Assembly (NCBI GenBank): GCA_964017155.1
Contig: OZ024860.1
Span: forward strand, 53,686,056 to 53,750,055
Direction: 5' to 3'
DNA: 64,000 nt
Origin: Oasisia sp. SBJ-2009
Taxonomy: Eukaryota; Annelida; Polychaeta; Sabellida; Siboglinidae
Shown: positions 1 through 10,861 of the stretch, piece by piece
Numbering within the stretch: the first letter of the stretch is position 1
Layout: every line of letters starts with the position of its first letter
Notes under the pieces: generated by a model
Databases searched by the model: none
Seen by the model: the letters and a program-made list of their open reading frames with translations, nothing else
What the model was told of the DNA's origin: nothing
Translations under genes and position numbers: made by a program

Positions 1-361
1 AAATCGAGGAAAACGACAAAGTCCGATCCGTCTACGGGGGATCAGTTTTGAGAATCGAGAGAAACGGCCACGTTCGACTCGCCGGTCGGTCTTCTCGGGC
101 GTATTCCACGCACGGAGTGTAACTACGACTCTCTCGACGAAACCAACTGACCGTGCGCGTCGTCTTGCCAACTTTTGGAAACAAATGGAGCAAAACGACA
201 AAGTCCGATCCGTCTACGGGGGATCAGTTGGGGAAGTATGTTTACATTCTTTTCAACAGAATTCCGTGCCGACCGCTGGGTAAACGGTGGGAGTAATAAT
301 GAACCACTAACTAGATGAGGTGACGAGGCACTTGGCGACCTTAACAGGGTGATAGTTGCAC

Positions 362-408
362 AAATCGAGGAAAACGACAAAGTCCGATCCGTCTACGGGG
401 GATCAGTT
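362..408 (+). repeat. 47-bp shared box, copy 1 (representative)
   Basis: The box starts AAATCGAGGAAAACGAC and ends GGGGATCAGTT. Here it is followed by TTG(A/T)GAATCGAG, the start of half-segment B. It recurs at the same offset in every full unit. Because an almost identical box lies 182 bp downstream, it is the obvious register for misaligned exchange. Confidence 0.92.
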
Positions 409-543
409 TTGTGAATCGAGAGAAACGGCCAAGTTCGACGCGCCGGTCGGTCTTCTCGGGCGTATTCCACGCACGGAGTGTAACTACGACTCTCTCGACG
501 AAACCATCTGACCGTGCGCGTCGTCTTGCCAACGTTTGGAAAC

Positions 544-590
544 AAATCGAGGAAAACGACAAAGTCCGATCCGTGTACGGGGGATCAGTT
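544..590 (+). repeat. 47-bp shared box, copy 2 (representative)
   Basis: This is the second occurrence of the box in the same unit, differing from copy 1 by a single base here (GTGTACGG for GTCTACGG). It is followed by GGGGAAG, the start of half-segment A. Elsewhere copy 2 often shows GTCAACGG or ATCAGTCTACGG, so the two copies mutate partly independently. Confidence 0.9.
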
Positions 591-701
591 GGGGAAGTCT
601 GTTTACATTATTTTCAACAGAATTCCGTGCCGACCGCTGGGTAAACGGCGGGAGTAATAATGAACCACTAACTAGATGAGGTGACGAGGCATTTGGCGAC
701 C

Positions 702-1070
702 TTAACAGGGTGATAGTTGCACAAATCGAGGAAAACCACAAAGTCCGATCCGTCTACGGGGGATCAGTTTTGAGAATCGAGAGAAACGGCCAAGTTCGAC
801 GCGCCGGTCGGTCTTCTCTGGCGTATTCCACGCACGGAGTGTAACTACGACTCTCTCGACGAAACCAACTGACCGTGCGCGTCGTCTTGCCAACTTTTGG
901 AAACAAATCGAGCAAAACGACAAAGTCCGATCCGTCAACGGGGGATCAGTTGGGGAAGCGTAAATGTCTGTTTACATTCTTTTCAACATAATTCCGTGGC
1001 GACCGCTGGGTAAACGGCGGGAGTAATAATGAACCACTAACTAGATGAGGTGTCAAGACATTTGGCGACC
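702..1070 (+). repeat. Representative 369-bp monomer (8-bp insertion class)
   Basis: It differs from the 361-bp class by CGTAAATG at 959-966, between GGGGAAG and TCTGTTTAC in segment A. The insertion travels with other variants: the following segment reads TTCCGTGGCGACC instead of TTCCGTGCCGACC, and many 369-bp units end in GTCAAGAC instead of GACGAGGC. Many also have GTGTGCCACGCAAGGGG in place of GTATTCCACGCACGGAG in segment B. The class is a haplotype rather than a lone indel. Confidence 0.92.
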
Positions 1071-2530
1071 TTAACAGGGTGATAGTTGCACAAATCGAGG
1101 AAAACGACAAAGTCCGATCCGTCTACGGGGGATCAGTTTTGAGAATCGAGAGAAACGGCCAAGTTCGACGCGCCGGTCGGTCTTCTCGGGCGTGTGCCAC
1201 GCAAGGGGTGTAACTACGACTCTCTCGACGAAACCAACTGACCGTGCGCGTCGTCTTGCCAACTTTTGGAAACATATCGAGGAAAACGACAAAGTCCGAT
1301 CCGTCAACGGGGGATCAGTTGGGGAAGCGTAAATGTCTGTTTACATTCTTTTCAACAGAATTCCGTGGCGACCGCTGGGTAAACGGCGGGAGTAATAATG
1401 AACCACTAACTAGATGAGGTGTCAAGACATTTGGCGACCTTAACAGGGTGATAGTTGCACAAATCGAGGAAAACGACAAAGTCCGATCCGTCTACGGGGG
1501 ATCAGTTTTGAGAATCGAGAGAAACGGCCAAGTTCGACGCGCCGGTCGGTCTTCTCGGGCGTGTGCCACGCAAGGGGTGTAACTACGACTCTCTCGACGA
1601 AACCAACTGACCGTGCGCGTCGTCTTGCCAACTTTTGGAAACAAATCGAGGAAAACGACAAAGTCCGATCAGTCTACGGGGGATCAGTTGGGGAAGCGTA
1701 AATGTCTGTTTACATTCTTTTCAACAGAATTCCGTGGCGACCGCTGGGTAAACGGCGGGAGTAATAATGAACCACTAACTAGATGAGGTGACGAGGCATT
1801 TGGCGACCTTAACAGGGTGATAGTTGCACAAATCGAGGAAAACGACAAAGTCCGATCCGTCTACGGGGGATCAGTTTTGAGAATCGAGAGAAACGGCCAC
1901 GTTCGACTCGCCGGTCGGTCTTCTCGGGCGTATTCCACGCACGGAGTGTAACTACGACTCTCTCGACGAAACCAACTGACCGTGCGCGTCGTCTTGCCAA
2001 CTTTTGGAAACAAATCGAGCAAAACGACAAAGTCCGATCCGTCTACGGGGGATCAGTTGGGGAAGTATGTTTACATTCTTTTCAACAGAATTCCGTGCCG
2101 ACCGCTGGGTAAACGGCGGGAGTAATAATGAACCACTAACTAGATGAGGTGACGAGGCACTTGGCGACCTTAACAGGGTGATAGTTGCACAAATCGAGGA
2201 AAACGACAAAGTCCGATCCGTCTACGGGGGATCAGTTTTGTGAATCGAGAGAAACGGCCAAGTTCGACGCGCCGGTCGGTCTTCTCGGGCGTATTCCACG
2301 CACGGAGTGTAACTACGACTCTCTCGACGAAACCATCTGACCGTGCGCGTCGTCTTGCCAACTTTTGGAAACAAATCGAGGAAAACGACAAAGTCCGATC
2401 CGTCTACGGGGGATCAGTTGGGGAAGTCTGTTTACATTATTTTCAACAGAATTCCGTGCCGACCGCTGGGTAAACGGCGGGAGTAATAATGAACCACTAA
2501 CTAGATGAGGTGACGAGGCATTTGGCGACC

Positions 2531-2878
2531 TTAACAGGGTGATAGTTGCACAAATCGAGGAAAACCACAAAGTCCGATCCGTCTACGGGGGATCAGTTTT
2601 GAGAATCGAGAGAAACGGCCAAGTTCGACGCGCCGGTCGGTCTTCTCGCACGGAGTGTAACTACGACTCTCTCGACGAAACCAACTGACCGTGCGCGTCG
2701 TCTTGCCAACTTTTGGAAACAAATCGAGGAAAACGACAAAGTCCGATCCGTCTACGGGGGATCAGTTGGGGAAGTCTGTTTACATTCTTTTCAACAGCAT
2801 TCCGTGCCGACCGCTGGGTAAACGGCGGGAGTAATAATGAACCACTAACTAGATGAGGTGACGAGGCATTTGGCGACC
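2531..2878 (+). repeat. 348-bp monomer (13-bp deletion class)
   Basis: Segment B lacks 13 bp between TCTCG and CACGG, at the 2648/2649 boundary. The full sequence there reads TCTCGGGCGTATTCCACG followed by CACGG; the CG at both edges is compatible with a short-homology deletion. The same class occurs in units starting at 8350, 16696, 21440 and 32564. In all five cases the preceding unit is a 361-bp GTGAATCGAG unit, which points to one deletion copied by block duplication. Confidence 0.9.
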
Positions 2879-5819
2879 TTAACAGGGTGATAGTTGCACA
2901 AATCGAGGAAAACGACAAAGTCCGATCCGTCTACGGGGGATCACTTTTGAGAATCGAGAGAAACGGCCAAGTTCGACGCGCCGGTCGGTCTTCTCGGGCG
3001 TATTCCACGCACGGAGTGTAACTACGACTCTCTCGACGAAACCAACTGACCGTGCGCGTCGTCTTGCCAACTTTTGGAAACAAATCGAGGAAAACGACAA
3101 AGTCCGATCCGTCTACGGGGGATCAGTTGGGGAAGTCTGTTTACATTCTTTTCAACAGAATTCCGTGCCGACCGCTGGGTAAACGGCGGGAGTAATAATG
3201 AACCACTAACTAGATGAGGTGTCAAGACATTTGGCGACCTTAACAGGGTGATAGTTGCACAAATCGAGGAAAACGACAAAGTCCGATCCGTCTACGGGGG
3301 ATCAGTTTTGAGAATCGAGAGAAACGGCCAAGTTCGACGCGCCGGTCGGTCTTCTCGGGCGTGTGCCACGCAAGGGGTGTAACTACGACTCTCTCGACGA
3401 AACCAACTGACCGTGCGCGTCGTCTTGCCAACTTTTGGAAACAAATCGAGGAAAACGACAAAGTCCGATCAGTCTACGGGGGATCAGTTGGGGAAGCGTA
3501 AATGTCTGTTTACATTCTTTTCAACAGAATTCCGTGGCGACCGCTGGGTAAACGGCGGGAGTAATAATGAACCACTAACTAGATGAGGTGACGAGGCATT
3601 TGGCGACCTTAACAGGGTGATAGTTGCACAAATCGAGGAAAACGACAAAGTCCGATCCGTCTACGGGGGATCAGTTTTGAGAATCGAGAGAAACGGCCAC
3701 GTTCGACTCGCCGGTCGGTCTTCTCGGGCGTATTCCACGCACGGAGTGTAACTACGACTCTCTCGACGAAACCAACTGACCGTGCGCGTCGTCTTGCCAA
3801 CTTTTGGAAACAAATCGAGCAAAACGACAAAGTCCGATCCGTCTACGGGGGATCAGTTGGGGAAGTATGTTTACATTCTTTTCAACAGAATTCCGTGCCG
3901 ACCGCTGGGTAAACGGCGGGAGTAATAATGAACCACTAACTAGATGAGGTGACGAGGCACTTGGCGACCTTAACAGGGTGATAGTTGCACAAATCGAGGA
4001 AAACGACAAAGTCCGATCCGTCTACCGGGGATCAGTTTTGTGAATCGAGAGAAACGGCCAAGTTCGACGCGCCGGTCGGTCTTCTCGGGCGTATTCCACG
4101 CACGGAGTGTAACTACGACTCTCTCGACGAAACCATCTGACCGTGCGCGTCGTCTTGCCAACTTTTGGAAACAAATCGGGCAAAACGACAAAGTCCGATC
4201 CGTCTACGGGGGATCAGTTGGGGAAGTATGTTTACATTCTTTTCAACAGAATTCCGTGCCGACCGCTGGGTAAACGGCGGGAGTAATAATGAACCACTAA
4301 CTAGATGAGGTGACGAGGCACTTGGCGACCTTAACAGGGTGATAGTTGCACAAATCGAGGAAAACGACAAAGTCCGATCCGTCTACGGGGGATCAGTTTT
4401 GTGAATCGAGAGAAACGGCCAAGTTCGACGCGCCGGTCGGTCTTCTCGGGCGTATTCCACGCACGGAGTGTAACTACGACTCTCTCGACGAAACCATCTG
4501 ACCGTGCGCGTCGTCTTGCCAACTTTTGGAAACAAATCGAGGAAAACGACAAAGTCCGATCCGTGTACGGGGGATCAGTTGGGGAAGTCTGTTTACATTA
4601 TTTTCAACAGAATTCCGTGCCGACCGCTGGGTAAACGGCGGGAGTAATAATGAACCACTAACTAGATGAGGTGACGAGGCATTTGGCGACCTTAACAGGG
4701 TGATAGTTGCACAAATCGAGGAAAACCACAAAGTCCGATCCGTCTACGGGGGATCAGTTTTGAGAATCGAGAGAAACGGCCAAGTTCGACGCGCCGGTCG
4801 GTCTTCTCTGGCGTATTCCACGCACGGAGTGTAACTACGACTCTCTCGACGAAACCAACTGACCGTGCGCGTCGTCTTGCCAACTTTTGGAAACAAATCG
4901 AGCAAAACGACAAAGTCCGATCCGTCAACGGGGGATCAGTTGGGGAAGCGTAAATGTCTGTTTACATTCTTTTCAACATAATTCCGTGGCGACCGCTGGG
5001 TAAACGGCGGGAGTAATAAAGAACCACTAACTAGATGAGGTGTCAAGACATTTGGCGACCTTAACAGGGTGATAGTTGCACAAATCGAGGAAAACGACAA
5101 AGTCCGATCCGTCTACGGGGGATCAGTTTTGAGAATCGAGAGAAACGGCCAAGTTCGACGCGCCGGTCGGTCTTCTCGGGCGTGTGCCACGCAAGGGGTG
5201 TAACTACGACTCTCTCGACGAAACCAACTGACCGTGCGCGTCGTCTTGCCAACTTTTGGAAACATATCGAGGAAAACGACAAAGTCCGATCCGTCAACGG
5301 GGGATCAGTTGGGGAAGCGTAAATGTCTGTTTACATTCTTTTCAACAGAATTCCGTGGCGACCGCTGGGTAAACGGCGGGAGTAATAATGAACCACTAAC
5401 TAGATGAGGTGTCAAGACATTTGGCGACCTTAACAGGGTGATAGTTGCACAAATCGAGGAAAACGACAAAGTCCGATCCGTCTACGGGGGATCAGTTTTG
5501 AGAATCGAGAGAAACGGCCAAGTTCGACGCGCCGGTCGGTCTTCTCGGGTGTGTGCCACGCAAGGGGTGTAACTACGACTCTCTCGACGAAACCAACTGA
5601 CCGTGCGCGTCGTCTTGCCAACTTTTGGAAACAAATCGAGGAAAACGACAAAGTCCGATCAGTCTACGGGGGATCAGTTGGGGAAGCGTAAATGTCTGTT
5701 TACATTCTTTTCAACAGAATTCCGTGGCGACCGCTGGGTAAACGGCGGGAGTAATAATGAACCACTAACTAGATGAGGTGACGAGGCATTTGGCGACCTT
5801 AACAGGGTGATAGTTGCAC

Positions 5820-8800
5820 AAATCGAGGAAAACGACAAAGTCCGATCCGTCTACGGGGGATCAGTTTTGAGAATCGAGAGAAACGGCCACGTTCGACTCG
5901 CCGGTCGGTCTTCTCGGGCGTATTCCACGCACGGAGTGTAACTACGACTCTCTCGACGAAACCAACTGACCGTGCGCGTCGTCTTGCCAACTTTTGGAAA
6001 CAAATGGAGCAAAACGACAAAGTCCGATCCGTCTACGGGGGATCAGTTGGGGAAGTATGTTTACATTCTTTTCAACAGAATTCCGTGCCGACCGCTGGGT
6101 AAACGGTGGGAGTAATAATGAACCACTAACTAGATGAGGTGACGAGGCACTTGGCGACCTTAACAGGGTGATAGTTGCACAAATCGAGGAAAACGACAAA
6201 GTCCGATCCGTCTACGGGGGATCAGTTTTGTGAATCGAGAGAAACGGCCAAGTTCGACGCGCCGGTCGGTCTTCTCGGGCGTATTCCACGCACGGAGTGT
6301 AACTACGACTCTCTCGACGAAACCATCTGACCGTGCGCGTCGTCTTGCCAACGTTTGGAAACAAATCGAGGAAAACGACAAAGTCCGATCCGTGTACGGG
6401 GGATCAGTTGGGGAAGTCTGTTTACATTATTTTCAACAGAATTCCGTGCCGACCGCTGGGTAAACGGCGGGAGTAATAATGAACCACTAACTAGATGAGG
6501 TGACGAGGCATTTGGCGACCTTAACAGGGTGATAGTTGCACAAATCGAGGAAAACCACAAAGTCCGATCCGTCTACGGGGGATCAGTTTTGAGAATCGAG
6601 AGAAACGGCCAAGTTCGACGCGCCGGTCGGTCTTCTCTGGCGTATTCCACGCACGGAGTGTAACTACGACTCTCTCGACGAAACCAACTGACCGTGCGCG
6701 TCGTCTTGCCAACTTTTGGAAACAAATCGAGCAAAACGACAAAGTCCGATCCGTCAACGGGGGATCAGTTGGGGAAGCGTAAATGTCTGTTTACATTCTT
6801 TTCAACATAATTCCGTGGCGACCGCTGGGTAAACGGCGGGAGTAATAATGAACCACTAACTAGATGAGGTGTCAAGACATTTGGCGACCTTAACAGGGTG
6901 ATAGTTGCACAAATCGAGGAAAACGACAAAGTCCGATCCGTCTACGGGGGATCAGTTTTGAGAATCGAGAGAAACGGCCAAGTTCGACGCGCCGGTCGGT
7001 CTTCTCGGGCGTGTGCCACGCAAGGGGTGTAACTACGACTCTCTCGACGAAACCAACTGACCGTGCGCGTCGTCTTGCCAACTTTTGGAAACATATCGAG
7101 GAAAACGACAAAGTCCGATCCGTCAACGGGGGATCAGTTGGGGAAGCGTAAATGTCTGTTTACATTCTTTTCAACAGAATTCCGTGGCGACCGCTGGGTA
7201 AACGGCGGGAGTAATAATGAACCACTAACTAGATGAGGTGTCAAGACATTTGGCGACCTTAACAGGGTGATAGTTGCACAAATCGAGGAAAACGACAAAG
7301 TCCGATCCGTCTACGGGGGATCAGTTTTGAGAATCGAGAGAAACGGCCAAGTTCGACGCGCCGGTCGGTCTTCTCGGGCGTGTGCCACGCAAGGGGTGTA
7401 ACTACGACTCTCTCGACGAAACCAACTGACCGTGCGCGTCGTCTTGCCAACTTTTGGAAACAAATCGAGGAAAACGACAAAGTCCGATCAGTCTACGGGG
7501 GATCAGTTGGGGAAGCGTAAATGTCTGTTTACATTCTTTTCAACAGAATTCCGTGGCGACCGCTGGGTAAACGGCGGGAGTAATAATGAACCACTAACTA
7601 GATGAGGTGACGAGGCATTTGGCGACCTTAACAGGGTGATAGTTGCACAAATCGAGGAAAACGACAAAGTCCGATCCGTCTACGGGGGATCAGTTTTGAG
7701 AATCGAGAGAAACGGCCACGTTCGACTCGCCGGTCGGTCTTCTCGGGCGTATTCCACGCACGGAGTGTAACTACGACTCTCTCGACGAAACCAACTGACC
7801 GTGCGCGTCGTCTTGCCAACTTTTGGAAACAAATCGAGCAAAACGACAAAGTCCGATCCGTCTACGGGGGATCAGTTGGGGAAGTATGTTTACATTCTTT
7901 TCAACAGAATTCCGTGCCGACCGCTGGGTAAACGGCGGGAGTAATAATGAACCACTAACTAGATGAGGTGACGAGGCACTTGGCGACCTTAACAGGGTGA
8001 TAGTTGCACAAATCGAGGAAAACGACAAAGTCCGATCCGTCTACGGGGGATCAGTTTTGTGAATCGAGAGAAACGGCCAAGTTCGACGCGCCGGTCGGTC
8101 TTCTCGGGCGTATTCCACGCACGGAGTGTAACTACGACTCTCTCGACGAAACCATCTGACCGTGCGCGTCGTCTTGCCAACTTTTGGAAACAAATCGAGG
8201 AAAACGACAAAGTCCGATCCGTCTACGGGGGATCAGTTGGGGAAGTCTGTTTACATTATTTTCAACAGAATTCCGTGCCGACCGCTGGGTAAACGGCGGG
8301 AGTAATAATGAACCACTAACTAGATGAGGTGACGAGGCATTTGGCGACCTTAACAGGGTGATAGTTGCACAAATCGAGGAAAACCACAAAGTCCGATCCG
8401 TCTACGGGGGATCAGTTTTGAGAATCGAGAGAAACGGCCAAGTTCGACGCGCCGGTCGGTCTTCTCGCACGGAGTGTAACTACGACTCTCTCGACGAAAC
8501 CAACTGACCGTGCGCGTCGTCTTGCCAACTTTTGGAAACAAATCGAGGAAAACGACAAAGTCCGATCCGTCTACGGGGGATCAGTTGGGGAAGTCTGTTT
8601 ACATTCTTTTCAACAGCATTCCGTGCCGACCGCTGGGTAAACGGCGGGAGTAATAATGAACCACTAACTAGATGAGGTGACGAGGCATTTGGCGACCTTA
8701 ACAGGGTGATAGTTGCACAAATCGAGGAAAACGACAAAGTCCGATCCGTCTACGGGGGATCACTTTTGAGAATCGAGAGAAACGGCCAAGTTCGACGCGC

Positions 8801-10861
8801 CGGTCGGTCTTCTCGGGCGTATTCCACGCACGGAGTGTAACTACGACTCTCTCGACGAAACCAACTGACCGTGCGCGTCGTCTTGCCAACTTTTGGAAAC
8901 AAATCGAGGAAAACGACAAAGTCCGATCCGTCTACGGGGGATCAGTTGGGGAAGTCTGTTTACATTCTTTTCAACAGAATTCCGTGCCGACCGCTGGGTA
9001 AACGGCGGGAGTAATAATGAACCACTAACTAGATGAGGTGTCAAGACATTTGGCGACCTTAACAGGGTGATAGTTGCACAAATCGAGGAAAACGACAAAG
9101 TCCGATCCGTCTACGGGGGATCAGTTTTGAGAATCGAGAGAAACGGCCAAGTTCGACGCGCCGGTCGGTCTTCTCGGGCGTGTGCCACGCAAGGGGTGTA
9201 ACTACGACTCTCTCGACGAAACCAACTGACCGTGCGCGTCGTCTTGCCAACTTTTGGAAACAAATCGAGGAAAACGACAAAGTCCGATCAGTCTACGGGG
9301 GATCAGTTGGGGAAGCGTAAATGTCTGTTTACATTCTTTTCAACAGAATTCCGTGGCGACCGCTGGGTAAACGGCGGGAGTAATAATGAACCACTAACTA
9401 GATGAGGTGACGAGGCATTTGGCGACCTTAACAGGGTGATAGTTGCACAAATCGAGGAAAACGACAAAGTCCGATCCGTCTACGGGGGATCAGTTTTGAG
9501 AATCGAGAGAAACGGCCACGTTCGACTCGCCGGTCGGTCTTCTCGGGCGTATTCCACGCACGGAGTGTAACTACGACTCTCTCGACGAAACCAACTGACC
9601 GTGCGCGTCGTCTTGCCAACTTTTGGAAACAAATCGAGCAAAACGACAAAGTCCGATCCGTCTACGGGGGATCAGTTGGGGAAGTATGTTTACATTCTTT
9701 TCAACAGAATTCCGTGCCGACCGCTGGGTAAACGGCGGGAGTAATAATGAACCACTAACTAGATGAGGTGACGAGGCACTTGGCGACCTTAACAGGGTGA
9801 TAGTTGCACAAATCGAGGAAAACGACAAAGTCCGATCCGTCTACCGGGGATCAGTTTTGTGAATCGAGAGAAACGGCCAAGTTCGACGCGCCGGTCGGTC
9901 TTCTCGGGCGTATTCCACGCACGGAGTGTAACTACGACTCTCTCGACGAAACCATCTGACCGTGCGCGTCGTCTTGCCAACTTTTGGAAACAAATCGGGC
10001 AAAACGACAAAGTCCGATCCGTCTACGGGGGATCAGTTGGGGAAGTATGTTTACATTCTTTTCAACAGAATTCCGTGCCGACCGCTGGGTAAACGGCGGG
10101 AGTAATAATGAACCACTAACTAGATGAGGTGACGAGGCACTTGGCGACCTTAACAGGGTGATAGTTGCACAAATCGAGGAAAACGACAAAGTCCGATCCG
10201 TCTACGGGGGATCAGTTTTGTGAATCGAGAGAAACGGCCAAGTTCGACGCGCCGGTCGGTCTTCTCGGGCGTATTCCACGCACGGAGTGTAACTACGACT
10301 CTCTCGACGAAACCATCTGACCGTGCGCGTCGTCTTGCCAACTTTTGGAAACAAATCGAGGAAAACGACAAAGTCCGATCCGTGTACGGGGGATCAGTTG
10401 GGGAAGTCTGTTTACATTATTTTCAACAGAATTCCGTGCCGACCGCTGGGTAAACGGCGGGAGTAATAATGAACCACTAACTAGATGAGGTGACGAGGCA
10501 TTTGGCGACCTTAACAGGGTGATAGTTGCACAAATCGAGGAAAACCACAAAGTCCGATCCGTCTACGGGGGATCAGTTTTGAGAATCGAGAGAAACGGCC
10601 AAGTTCGACGCGCCGGTCGGTCTTCTCTGGCGTATTCCACGCACGGAGTGTAACTACGACTCTCTCGACGAAACCAACTGACCGTGCGCGTCGTCTTGCC
10701 AACTTTTGGAAACAAATCGAGCAAAACGACAAAGTCCGATCCGTCAACGGGGGATCAGTTGGGGAAGCGTAAATGTCTGTTTACATTCTTTTCAACATAA
10801 TTCCGTGGCGACCGCTGGGTAAACGGCGGGAGTAATAATGAACCACTAACTAGATGAGGTG
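5820..10861 (+). repeat. 5819-bp higher-order repeat, copy 2 (partial)
   Basis: Unit starts 6160, 6521, 6890, 7259, 7628, 7989, 8350, 8698, 9059, 9428, 9789, 10150 and 10511 lie exactly 5819 bp after their partners. The copies look nearly identical, with scattered single differences such as 5020 (a) against 10839 (t). Correspondence stops at 10861: copy 1 continues into a GTCAAGAC-type end (5041 onward), whereas this copy reads GACGAGGC and enters the 1091-bp trimer run. Confidence 0.92.

Larger units (their letters stand above)
341..701 (+). repeat. Representative 361-bp full monomer
   Basis: The anatomy is shown on this unit. A 21-bp lead-in is followed by 47-bp box copy 1 (362-408), a 135-bp half-specific segment B (409-543), 47-bp box copy 2 (544-590), and the start of the 132-bp half-specific segment A (591-722), which runs into the next unit. 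The monomer is therefore a dimer of two halves that share the box but differ elsewhere. This unit also carries the GTGAATCGAG variant after box 1, a marker confined to the left two thirds of satellite A (last seen near 34811). Confidence 0.93.
1..5819 (+). repeat. 5819-bp higher-order repeat, copy 1
   Basis: Sixteen units. Starts run -20, 341, 702, 1071, 1440, 1809, 2170, 2531, 2879, 3240, 3609, 3970, 4331, 4692, 5061, 5430, with the next at 5799. The length pattern from 341 is 361, 369x3, 361, 361, 348, 361, 369, 361x3, 369x3, 361. The same order repeats 5819 bp downstream, including the rare AAATGGAGC variant at 183 and again near 6003. Inside it, units 341 and 2170 begin related 1829-bp runs, so the block is itself composite. 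Confidence 0.92.
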
